The position numbers and the translations under genes were made by a program. Of a stretch of DNA of 64,000 nt, positions 31,966 through 41,772 are shown piece by piece. This stretch comes from Cutaneotrichosporon cavernicola (taxonomy: Eukaryota; Basidiomycota; Tremellomycetes; Trichosporonales; Trichosporonaceae). Each line of letters opens with the position of its first letter. Within the stretch, counting starts at the first letter, position 1. The notes beneath the pieces are model-generated. The model was given only the letters and a program-made list of their open reading frames with translations. It had not been told where the DNA came from and made no database searches. The DNA is taken from assembly GCF_030864355.1 (NCBI RefSeq), contig NC_083395.1, positions 1,984,001 through 2,048,000 of the forward strand, in the 5' to 3' direction.

Positions 31966-33383
31966 ATGACTAACGCGCCCAAGTCCAAGTCCCTCCGCCT
32001 GACATCTGACGGCGCGGCATCACTCCAAGCCGCGCTCTCGTCCGCAGCAAAGGACCTCGGTGCGCCGACCACACTCGCCCTTGCGGACGCGGACGGAGTG
32101 TTCCTCCACCTCGAAGCTGGACCATTTGATCCCCTCACCCCAGGCAGGGATGTGGAGAGCGACGACGTGATGTGGTTCGCAAGCACGACCAAGCTGCTTA
32201 CATCTATCTGTGAGCCTATCTTAACCTATCTGACCACTGACAATAGGCTACCTCCAACTCGTGGACGAGGGCAAGCTTACTCTCGACACGAACATGCGAT
32301 CCCTCTTTCCACCCCTGGATTTGGCTGCGTCCCAGATCATTAAAGGCTTTGATAAGGGAAAGCCGATAATGGAAAGCAATGACGCGCCAGTCACCCTAGG
32401 GCAGATGCTTAATCAGACGAGCGGGTTTGGGAAAGAGTTTGGGGACAAGGTACCTCTCTGGAAGAAGGTCGCGGACAAGGGGACCGGGTTTGTCAACTCG
32501 TGCAAGATTGTGAGTTCCTTCTGGGATCTGTGGCTGACCCCAGGACAACCTCATCCACACACCGCTCTGCTTCGCACCGGGAACGTCGTACGAGTACGGC
32601 AACTCGGCGGAATGGCTCGGCCTCATCCTCCCCACCCTGGTTGGGATGAGCACGGAAGAGTATTTCCAGACTCACCTTTTACGCCCGCTCGGAATGGCCA
32701 ACACGTCTTTCTACCCCGACCATCCCGAGTGGACCGACCGCCTCCTTCCCCTCCGCTTCCGGTCTGAGACCGGGTATGAGGAGCTCAAGGACCAACTGCC
32801 ACTCCTAACCCTTCCGAGGAAGTATGTTTCCTCTTTTTCTATCTGACACCAGGCGCCAAGACATAGAATACCCCGTCGCCGGCGGAGGCATCTACTCGTC
32901 CTCCTCAGACTACATCAAGGTTCTGCACCACCTACTCCAGCACCGTCTCTCTCTCTCCGGCCGTGCCACCCGACCCGAAACAACTATCCTCTCCGACACC
33001 TCCCTCAACTCTCTCTTTACGGGTACGCTGCCTGATGCTGCCCTCCCCGCCATAGTCGAGATGTTCGAGTGGACCTTTGGCCCCAAGGAGAAGTTTGAGC
33101 TGGGCGAGGCCAACTGGACGACTGGAATGGCGATCTATGCCCCGACCGATGGGCGGAGGCGCGCGGGATTCGGCCGCCTTGCAGGAAGCGTCGGGTGGGG
33201 CGGCGCGGCCGGGACACAGTACTGGATCGACGAGGCGGCGGGGATTGCTGTGAGTCGCTTGACAATTGATAGGTTTGCTGACCATAGGCAGTGTTCACAA
33301 CGCAGGTTCTTCCCGGGTCTGGGCCGGCCACGAAGAGTTTCAAGGACGCGATGGAGCGGGCGATCTACGCGGCGTTGGAGTAA
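31966..33383 (+). CDS. Beta-lactamase-fold serine hydrolase (class C/esterase type)
   Basis: Five exons: 31966-32209, 32247-32509, 32544-32821, 32853-33249 and 33288-33383, giving 425 residues. Introns are 37, 34, 31 and 38 nt; the third, 31 nt, is the shortest in the window. The S-x-x-K motif is ASTTKL near residue 75 and the Y-x-N motif is EYGN, together supplying the nucleophile, general base and second catalytic group. MLNQTSGFG, GGIYSSSSDYIKVL and GWGGAAGTQYWID fit the family. In fungi such proteins act as esterases, transesterases (LovD type) or peptidase-like enzymes; I see no biosynthetic cluster that would point to one. No signal peptide is visible, so it is probably intracellular. 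Confidence 0.87.
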
Positions 33384-33688
33384 CCGCGTTAAGCTAGCTT
33401 GTATCTCTTTAGGTCCAATGTTACCCAGTTGTCTGGTTTGTTGATGCGATGACAGTAGCTGTGCCTGGGTGGCAAATGTCAATATGCCTACGTCAGAGCA
33501 CGCGATTTGGTTCCGGTCCCGGGTTACCTTACCTTCCCCGAGTGGCCCAGTGGCGTCACCTAAAGGTAAACCCCAGGTAGGCTGTGTGTACCTGCCCCGT
33601 GTCGAGCAGAACATCCAGATATCAGACACGCGTCTCGTCTTCATCTCCATCATTCAATACTCACTAACCACTACACCATCATCCCACA
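33384..33688. other. Intergenic spacer
   Basis: The 3' flank of the hydrolase and promoter of the transporter gene. No gene seen. Confidence 0.6.
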
Positions 33689-35545
33689 ATGTCGGATATC
33701 GGAGTCAGCTCCCTCGTAGCGGGCATGTTCCTAACAGGATGTGCCAACTCCCTCTTGTATGCCTTGGTTTGGAGCTAGCTGACACAAAGGACAAAGAAAC
33801 AGGACATGTTGTGTGTCGAGAACTGCGACGACATGGCAACGCGCGTACACTTTGAACAGCCAGTGTACCAGACGCTCAAGTGAGTTGCTTCGGAGAGAGG
33901 TCGGGGCAGTCACGGGCTGGGGCGCGTGCTGGGGGGCGAACAAGGGAGAAGGCGCACTGGGCAGAGTGTCGAAGAAATGCGACGCACGGGCCACCAACAC
34001 AGTTTGGCCCACGTACTTTGTACAACCAAGAGGGCGCGCGCAAGCCGCCATTACGGCCAGGTACTTGGACATGTGCTCGCTGTCACGGGTGACGAGGGGA
34101 CAACTCTGACGAGGATTGCCACCGCCAACGCCACTGGTCCCGTCCGCATATCAGTGTTGCCACCCGCCGAGTGGGACATATACCCGCCTCTGCATCGCAC
34201 TTTTGCATGAACGTGCTTGGGGCTGCACTGTCACTTGTCGCCCGACTACATCTTATACCCCGCTACGCTCCTCCAAACCGCACCCCATGCCATGACACTC
34301 GCTAACATCAGCATGTTCATCGGCGAGTTCCTCTGCGTCCTTCCTTTACTGTTGAACTGGTTTGCGACCGCACGCAAGGGGCGCGCGTCATATCTCGACC
34401 GCTTGCTCAAGCGCCCGCAAGCAAGCTACGGCGCGATCTCTCAGGAGGAGGAAGAGGAGGAGGAGGAGACGCTCGACCACATTCCGATGCGCGGGTGGGC
34501 TGTTTGCTGGATGTGGTTCCCAGCATTCTTTGACAGTGAGTTTACTCTCAGGTGCGACGAAGCGCGAGACGGACGATGGTGTCTGTGCAGCAAGGATCGA
34601 CGGAACGAGGAGGTGTGTTGCACACGCACACTTGCTCTCCCCGCCCTCCCTGACCTCGTTACCATCACACCCCAGCACTCACACTGACCCTCAGTTTGCG
34701 GGACTACCCTCATGAACGTCGGCCTCATCCTCACCCCCGTCTCGATCTACCAGATGTCTCGCGGCGCCCTCGTCCTCTGGGTCGGTGTCCTCTCTGTCCT
34801 CTTCCTTCGTCGCCACCTCTACCTGTACCAGTGGGCCTCGCTCCTCATCGTCACACTCGGTGTCATGCTCGTCGGTCTGGCTGGCACGCTCATCAAGCGT
34901 GACGCGTTGCCCTCCAACCCTGGCCCTACCGACATTGTCAACGCCCTCGTCTACGCCGCAACTCGCGCCGACGACGACCCGGCAAAGGTAGCCCTCGGCG
35001 TCTCGCTCATCCTCTTTGCCCAAATATTCACGGCCTCACAGTACGTCGTCGAGGAGAAGATTATGGCGTACTACACGATTGACCCGCTCGCCGCCGTCTC
35101 GCTCGAGGGTATGTGGGGCGGTCTCACGACTCTGGGCGCCATGCCCATCCTGCACATTCTGTTCCACAAGAAGAGCTCGTACTTTGACATGCCCCGGGGT
35201 TGGGCCCAGATTACCCAGAACCCGGCGGTCATGTGGCTGGCCTTCATGATTGCCCTCAGCATCGGCGCGTTCAATTTCTTCGGCCTGAGCGTCACCACCC
35301 GCGTGAGCGCGACAACCCGCTCGACGATTGACACGTGCCGTACCCTCGGTATCTGGATTGTCTCGCTCGCCATAGGGTGGGAGGAACTCGTGTGGCCGTT
35401 CTCGCTCCTCCAGGTTACTGGTTTTGGCTTGCTCGTGTACGGCACGTTTGTGTTCAACGGTCTTCTCGAACCAGCCTTCTTCGCCCCCGAGAGCATCCGC
35501 CTGCCCGAGGAAGACGGTATCCCGCACGTCCAGGAGGACCGGTAA
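33689..35545 (+). CDS. SLC35F6-like drug/metabolite-superfamily transporter
   Basis: Four exons: 33689-33756, 33790-33879, 34312-34535 and 34695-35545, giving 410 residues with about ten hydrophobic segments. The start reads LVAGMFLTGCANSLLTKKQD and continues after the second exon into MFIGEFLCVLPLL, which follows SLC35F6 proteins closely. Later segments include CGTTLMNVGLILTP, VVEEKIMAYYTIDPLAAVSL, TTRVSATTRSTIDTCRT and IWIVSLAIGWEEL. An acidic cytosolic loop (eight Glu in a row) lies between segments 2 and 3. The family is EamA-like; human SLC35F6 is lysosomal/mitochondrial and its substrate is unsettled. Intron 2 is 432 nt and intron 3 is 159 nt, long for this genome. The gene converges on EAF6. 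Confidence 0.87.
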
Positions 35546-35802
35546 CGACTGTGACCATTGTGATCTCGCCTCGCCTCGCGTTCGCCCTTGACAATTCGAC
35601 AAGCATCTATCAACAATTCGCAATTCGCAACTCGCAAACCACCATCGCTATACCGCAGCACATTAACCCGGTAGAGTCGTCGCTAGACTACTGTACATTG
35701 AATGAACACTACAACTAGATCGAGAGGGGTAAGATGGGGATAGCAGGGTGGGGGAGGTAGAGGCGCTAGTCGGGATGTTGAAGCTGTACCTTTGGCAAAG
35801 GT

Positions 35803-36290
35803 CTACTTGGGCAGAGGCTGGTGTGAGCTGGAATGCTTTGTCAAAGCTCACCTGGTGAGACGTGACACTGCTGGTGGAGAACAGGCGGTCGACCTCGTTT
35901 GCGTCCGTCTTCTTCTTAGTCCCACTAGCCGGCGGCTTGAGGTAATTGTCAAAGCCCTGGAATCAGCATATGTCTGCGTAACAACTATCACCACTTGCGC
36001 CATCCTGCTCTTCTGCTCTCCTTTTTCTTTCTACATTCCCCCATGCTCCACCTACCCACCTTGATAATGTTCCCACTAGCAGCCGTCTCGTCAAGGTACG
36101 ATCCCTCAAACGCCCAAATTGACGCTTCGAGATTTGACTGTTGTTAGCCACCCCGATGTTGCTGCTCTCCCTTCCTCCTACGCACCAAGGTCGTGTCAAT
36201 CGCCCGCTTCTTACGCTGCGCAGCCTCGAGTTCAGCCAACGCGCTCGCCTGCGCCTGTTTTGCCTCTGCGGGCGGTCCAGTCGAGCTCAT
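35803..36290 (-). CDS. EAF6: Chromatin-modification subunit Eaf6 (NuA4/MOZ acetyltransferase complexes)
   Basis: Four exons: 36290-36186, 36137-36060, 35956-35852 and 35817-35803, giving 100 residues. Eaf6 is a small coiled-coil subunit that joins histone acetyltransferase complexes (NuA4, NuA3/MOZ). The N-terminal helix LAELEAAQRKKRAIDTTL is the coiled coil. The conserved strings SIWAFEGSYLDETAASG, GNIIKGFDNYLKPPASG and VDRLFSTSSVTSHQ cover nearly the whole protein. The last exon is only five codons (PLPK and stop); reading through its 34-nt intron instead would add about 60 unrelated residues, so I prefer the spliced form. It lies about 450 bp downstream of RPL17 on the same strand. Confidence 0.87.
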
Positions 36291-36737
36291 GACGGATAAT
36301 CTGACTGGGGGGATAATGATACTGAGACTGAGACTGATACTGATGACAGTGGAGACCTGGAACGCGGGAGTGGAGGTGGGGTGGGGTGGAGGTATGAAGG
36401 CGGAATCTAAACCACGTGCAGAAATGGAGCGGGAGTATTCTGAGCTGAAAGACTTAGCAACTTGTTCGTTCTGATATCCTGCCCCACTCTGACCGGTGCT
36501 TATGAGCCATAGTACAGCCCATGTGATCCAGGCCATCTGCACGCGAACGCGAACCCAACCTACCCGCTGCTGCTCCAACCCCACACTCGCTGCCCCCGCA
36601 TCGCTCGCTCACTGCACATTGCCCTCGTGTCGGCCCACTCGCCACTCGCAACTGTCCCTCGTGTGCCCCGTAAAGGATATGATCCATCATACACGACACC
36701 GCGGTGTCCCCGCGTTGTCCCCCAATGCTAAATCCGC

Positions 36738-37498
36738 TCATGCCTCAATGGCAGCGACGGTCTTGCCGGTCTTGACGTGGTCAAGGTCCTTGGAGCGCGC
36801 GACCTCGGACTCGGGAGTCGAGAGGATGATCTCGATGTGGCACGGGTGACCCTGGAAGGGGTTGCTGAGGGTTAGCTCTTAATCTAGCAACCTAGTAACA
36901 AGACTCACATGCGACCGTGGGCGCGGTAAGTGCGGCGGCGGGTCTTGGGGGCCTGCTGGACGACAATGTTCTTGATGAAGAGCTCGTCCGAAGCAAGGTC
37001 CTTGGCGTCGGCGTTCGACTCGGCGTTCTTAAGGAGACGAAGAACGAAGCCGACAGACTTGACGGGCCAGCGACCCTTGGTCGTCTTGAACGCCTTGGCC
37101 TGGCCAGTACGGCCCATCGACCCGTCGAACCGGCGGAAGGGGATGCACTGCTTCTTCTCCTGGACGTCGCCGAGGTAAGCGTACGCCTTGGAGAGCTTCA
37201 TGCCCGAGATGGCGGCGGCAACCTCGCGCGTGTTCTTGAAGTGCGTGCGAACATACTCGCCCCGAGCCTTGGCGACTGCCATCAGCACTAGTCCCAACTA
37301 GTCAACTAGTCCCCCAACCCGCAACTCTGCGCCGTCCAAATCTCCCCAACCACCTCAACCACCAAACTCCAATCTGGGCCTCACGCGCGATACGCACACT
37401 TCTCGGGGTTCGAGTTGACGAGGTGGGCGGAGGCGTAGCGAACCTATACGTCAGCTTCAAGTGCTTGTCGATGTCACCCCGTTGCCCGTGCTCACCAT
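36738..37498 (-). CDS. RPL17: 60S ribosomal protein L17 (uL22)
   Basis: Four exons: 37498-37496, 37443-37398, 37275-36909 and 36864-36738, giving 180 residues. The start codon forms the whole coding part of exon 1 (ATG followed at once by GTGAGC). Exon 2 then gives [15 protein letters not shown]. Exon 2 is best ended at a GTGCGT donor, because this gives [14 protein letters not shown] in register with the family; the later GTGAGG donor breaks the frame. Other family strings are [35 protein letters not shown] [18 protein letters not shown], and [15 protein letters not shown]. uL22 lines the peptide exit tunnel. Introns are 52, 122 and 44 nt. Confidence 0.94.
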
Positions 37499-37761
37499 CT
37501 CGATTGTTTTTTTGCTGGACAAGGAGGAGACCAGAGTTGGACGTCGACCTCGAATCCATCGACTGCCCCCTCCCACATTCAAACTAACAGGGGGGGTTAA
37601 ACAACGGTACCTGGGCTGACAGTTTGGTCAATCCGGCGTTAGCGGCGTTTCTTTCAATCAGTCAACTGGTGAGATGTGGCACTGGCCCCACCGCTTGCGC
37701 ACTGTTCTAAGATGAATGCATGCCAAGTCGCCTTGTTCCCATGGTCCTCATATGAGTCTAG

Positions 37762-39633
37762 CTACTCCACAATCGCGACATCTATTTCTGCAAACTTCCA
37801 CACCCTCACCAGTCCCGAGTCGTCGTCGTTGCCCCATCCAAGGCTCTTTGCGAACACGTACTGTTGCTGCACGAGCGCCGCCAGCGGGCAGCGCTCCCGC
37901 AGCACTCCCGCCTCGGCCACGACAATCCCCATGTCCTTGACAAAGATGGTCACGGCCGACGTCGGCGGCTGGATCAGACCATTCAGCATGCTGACCCCGC
38001 GGTGTCCCAGCACCCAGCACCATCCCGGCCCAGTCATGAGCAGGTGGTGTGCGTCGCGGCCGCGCATGCCGAGTTTGGCTACAAGTGCCTGAATCTCGGC
38101 AACGCATGATATATGTGTACCGGCAAGATGCTGGTTCGAGAGCTTGACTGCCGAGCCCCTCCCCACGCCGCCGGGAACGCGCACAAGGTAGTGCTCGTTG
38201 CCCTGCGATGAGGAGAGGAGGCGGAGCACGCGGTACGCCTTGCCCTTGGACAGCGACTCGTCGAGCCCGCCGCAGAAGACCATCAGGTCGCCTGTGGCAG
38301 CGCGTGGCGTCGCACCGGATACAGGGCAGTCGACAAGGGATACGTCGGACCGTATCCTGGCGATGCGCTCAGACAACCTCCGGATCTCGGAGGATGGCAC
38401 GGTCGCCATGACCAGGACTGTGGCGTCCTGTGCAAGAGCTGTGGTCAGTATTGCGTTGGATGAGAGGAGCAGCTAGTAAAGCTTCTGGTACCACCCACCA
38501 GTCAGAGCGCCCTGTGCGAAGAGAATGTCCTCGACTTGTGCGGCGTTGACGACGATGAGGAGGAAGACGTCGCTCCCCTCGGCGCAGTCGAGGACGGTCT
38601 CTGCCACCTTTCCTCCAGCCTTGCCATATGCCTCTCTCGCGCCGTCCCAGACGTCGTAGCCGATGACGTTAAGGCCCGCATTGTGGAGGACTGGCGTCAG
38701 CTGAGGTGGCGTGGAATAAGCTGCGTACCAAGAGACATCGGCCTGCCCATCGCGCCGAGGCCCACAAAGCCGACCTTGCTCGGCTCCACCGACGTAATGT
38801 CCTCGAGCTTGATGTTGCTCTCGACTGCCGGCCGCACATTGCCCATGGGCGTGACGGCCTCCTGTTTGGCCAGCCCCATGAGCGGCGCGTAGAACACCTC
38901 GTTGCCAGCGAGTTCCAGTCCGGCTTCCAGTGCTTCGTGGGCCGTTGCGAGCTGTGCGTCGGCCTTGAATGTGTTGCCAACGAGCAGATGTGGCCAGAGA
39001 TCACGGAATGCCCTGGTGTCAGCGGTGCAACTTTCTTTACTCACTGAGAGCCGGCGGCGCCGTTAGCGAGCGCGCCGTACAGCAGGTTAAGGTCAACCCC
39101 GTTCTTCGCAGCGAGAATATACGTCTCCCTGTCATCAGAGTAATCCACTCGGTAGCTGGAATCGCGACGGACCTGGCGATCATTGTGTTTGTACCCCACA
39201 TCGCCTCCTCGATGACCTTGAATGCCGCAGCCGACGACACCTTGGGTCCGAGGTATACGACCTCACTCGCGTCGATGATCTTGTGTGCTGTCTCGGAGAA
39301 CACGCCCGACACAGCGGCACGGTGTTCCTCTTCCCGCCCAGCCTTGAGGGGCACGATCAGCCCGATCCCGGTCTGGGGGTTGGCGGCCGCAATGTGCGCA
39401 ATGACCTCGACGCTGGGCGTGCCCACCAACACGACATACGGCACGTCAAAGTGGTGTACCTGGTGTTATTGGCATCCAACCGAGGTCGACATTCTATTGC
39501 GCGGGGATACGTACCGAACCATGGAAGGAGGCAACATGTTCCGTGTCAGCTAGGCGGCTGAGGTTGAGCGCCTGGTATCAGCTGCGTCACAAACATGATA
39601 CCTCACAGTGAGGATATCCTTGACGTGGGTCAT
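37762..39633 (-). CDS. Two-module beta-hydroxyacid dehydrogenase (3-hydroxyisobutyrate/L-threonate dehydrogenase-like)
   Basis: Seven exons: 39633-39607, 39571-39515, 39459-39173, 39128-39045, 39012-38729, 38690-38499 and 38438-37762, giving 535 residues. Introns run 32-60 nt; one has the weak donor GTCCGT. Module 2 is complete: Rossmann motif VGFVGLGAMGRPMS, substrate loop DCPVSGATPRAATGD, and a lysine in GRGSAVKLSNQ where the catalytic Lys of the family lies. A helical domain follows (LGMRGRDAHHLLMTGPGWCW, FAKSLGWGNDDDSG). Module 1 (residues 1-245) has a helical domain (ETYILAAKNGVDLNLLYGAL) but its NAD-binding half lacks GxGxxG and begins MTHVKDILTALNLSRLAD. The enzyme would oxidise a beta-hydroxyacid with NAD(P); the substrate is unknown. 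In some fungi related tandem modules are fused to kinase and aldolase domains, which are absent here. Confidence 0.85.
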
Positions 39634-40748
39634 CTCTGCTTGGCTAACTTGAAAGAGTTGGGGAAGACAAATAGGACGTACAACTGGTAATGCAAGATGG
39701 AGGAGTGACAGCAGTCAAACTGGCTCAATCTCGGCCGTGGCACTCGTCCGCCATCGCCACACCGATTCCCGATCGGCATCTTGACCTCTGGAACGCACGG
39801 ACATCCCACTACTCTCCTATCACCACCATGTCGAGACGAAAGCCAACAAACGCCAAGGGGGCGTCCTGTCGAAGCGGTCGAGCAGCAGTCAGTCGGCAGA
39901 CAAGGCCGCATGCGGACACGATCTTTCGCCGGCCCGGCTCTAATATGAGCCTAAGGCCCACCTAAGGGAACGCAACATAATCAACTCTCTAGCCAGTGGA
40001 TCACCTAGAACTGTTAACGAGCAGTTTGACCATCACCCTCACCCTCTTACGATGGCTGTCGAACAATCAGTCGCTGGATACCCCAACTTCCGGCAGACTG
40101 CGGGAGCTCCTGAGCAACGTGAGGACTAGCCGCACACTTTTGCCATCTTCGTTTTCCCGTAGAGCTGGACTACAAGAGCGCGAATAGACAATAGACTGCG
40201 TTAGGCAAGTCGCGGACGAGTGGGCCGCGATTTACCGCATATGTCCTCAAAGAGAAGCAGGTGGACGCCCCAGCCCCACAAGGAATGTCGTCCTCTCTTA
40301 TATTGAAGGGGTTTCGGTGCCGAGGTTCTGCACGAGACGAATAGACGTTGGGACTGTCTGCACGGTAGAGTCTACAATCTAGATCTAGATTACCGTTGCG
40401 AATGATCATGACCTCGGCCCAGACAACAGTCTGACGGCCGTACGGCCAGCTGCTTGCAGTGACACTACTCGTCGTAAGGCCCATCTCTCTCTGGAGAGGG
40501 GATGACTACCTGCACTGGCCCTGGTCGGAGTTTATGGTTGACATTCCGCCGTTCGGCTAAACCCTGCATTCGATTTCTTAAGAATACGATGATTGTGCAC
40601 AATCATCCATCCAAGCAAGCAAACTGATGCTCTGGATGTTGGATGGGTTTGGACTCTTGCGAGGTGGATGGATGCGGAGGCTGGAGAGGTTTGGAGGGGT
40701 ATATGTGTGACTGAATCACCAGACTATTGGCCATGGCGAGCAATGCCA

Positions 40749-40817
40749 TGGCCCAGGGGATAACAGGTGTATAACGCCACCCTGTCAGAAAGCCGGCGGA
40801 AGTGGGTTCGAATCACC
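40749..40817 (+). other. tRNA-like segment with A-box and B-box motifs (possible tRNA pseudogene or SINE head)
   Basis: TGGCCCAGGGG fits the pol III A-box pattern, and GGGTTCGAATC 50 bases later fits the B-box. Between them CCTGTCAG looks like an Asp-type anticodon loop. No matching acceptor stem exists, the D arm is too long, and the T stem pairs poorly, so it is not a functional tRNA. Confidence 0.3.
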
Positions 40818-40856
40818 GCAAATCCATCATTTGCGCAAAAGTCGACAAGCCACCAT

Positions 40857-40913
40857 AGGAATCAGCATCAGCATCAGAACGAATTAGGAATCAGCATCAG
40901 CATCAGAACGAAT
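40857..40913. repeat. Direct duplication of a 28/29-nt unit
   Basis: The unit AGGAATCAGCATCAGCATCA plus eight or nine bases occurs twice in a row (40857-40885, 40886-40913), and a third partial start AGGAA follows. Each unit contains a CAGCAT/CATCAG sub-repeat. Confidence 0.85.
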
Positions 40914-41179
40914 AGGAACTGGGTTCGAGTACACTTAAAAGGTGTACTCAGAAGGACCTCTCAGCCGTGACTGAGTTTTTGTCATTCAGCTCAAGGGTTC
41001 GTGCAGCCAAAAGAGTGGTTCTCCCCTAGGTGTACATGCCTCAGTCGACTGGTCCTCTCCCTTACGCGTGTCCTTCACAGCTGACATGATCTCGACGCCC
41101 AGAAATAAGACCCTCCAGCACACTGATGGCCTGTGCGTTCACTCGCGTACCAAAAGAGAGTCACTCGCGGACTCTCGCT

Positions 41180-41259
41180 CTCTCTGACGGAGAATTGAAC
41201 TCCGGTCTCCCGCGGTCAGTAATGACAAGCGAGCATACTAGCCACTATACGATCAGAGA
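41180..41259 (-). tRNA. tRNA-Asp(GTC) with an 8-nt intron, copy 1
   Basis: Read from 41259 on the minus strand. The acceptor TCTCTGA pairs fully with TCAGAGA, with discriminator G. The anticodon stem CTCGC pairs with GCGGG, and the loop TTGTCA gives GTC, followed by an 8-nt intron. The T arm is CGGAG-TTCAATT-CTCCG. A pol III terminator (TTTT on minus) is at 41152-41155. It differs from the copy at 48190 by one intron base. Confidence 0.92.
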
Positions 41260-41703
41260 TGCTGATGGATGACTTTTGGGAAAAACCCCTCGGTCGTGGT
41301 ACAGAATGGTGGAATGAGAGGGGGAGCGCTGTGTTCTGGCCATCTCTCTCTCGCTCTGTTGAGAATAGTACTGAGATCTTTACCAGAGTAGACAAGTCGT
41401 GTACCACAGGAAGCGCTCGGCGTGATGGTAGACAATGAATCACCACAGATCCGGTTGGAGCGGCCGCCACACGCCATGGGGCGGTGCCTTGTTGCTCTTG
41501 GACAGGTTACCCCCGACTCAACAGGATTGCCGAGTGCTTTAAAGATTACGGATTGCAGATTACAGACAACTGATACGTTGTATCCTGTGACGCTCACGGT
41601 GAGGAAAGATGGCCGTATGTGTGACAGTGTGGCGTTTCTGAAATGCTCGAGTCAATATCCTCTGGCATTTAAACTTCTAATACATCTTTGAAACGTTGCT
41701 TGC

Positions 41704-41745
41704 CCTCCTCGACACACTGCTGCGCCTCCTCGACACACTGCCGCG
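41704..41745. repeat. Tandem 21-nt duplication
   Basis: Two copies of CCTCCTCGACACACTGCTGC plus one base, differing at one position, lie just downstream of the permease stop. Confidence 0.85.
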
Positions 41746-41772
41746 CCTACATTCCCTCAGCGCTATATAGGG

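Larger units (their letters stand above)
39634..41179. other. Intergenic stretch with a tRNA-like segment and short repeats
   Basis: Upstream region of the dehydrogenase gene, followed by sequence without coding signal. It contains a segment with A-box- and B-box-like motifs (40749-40817) followed directly by a duplicated 28/29-mer (40857-40913). Confidence 0.5.

Noticed and set aside
40749..40817. Calling a functional tRNA-Asp at the A-box/B-box segment
   Set aside because: No pairing acceptor stem and a defective T stem; kept only as a tRNA-like feature.
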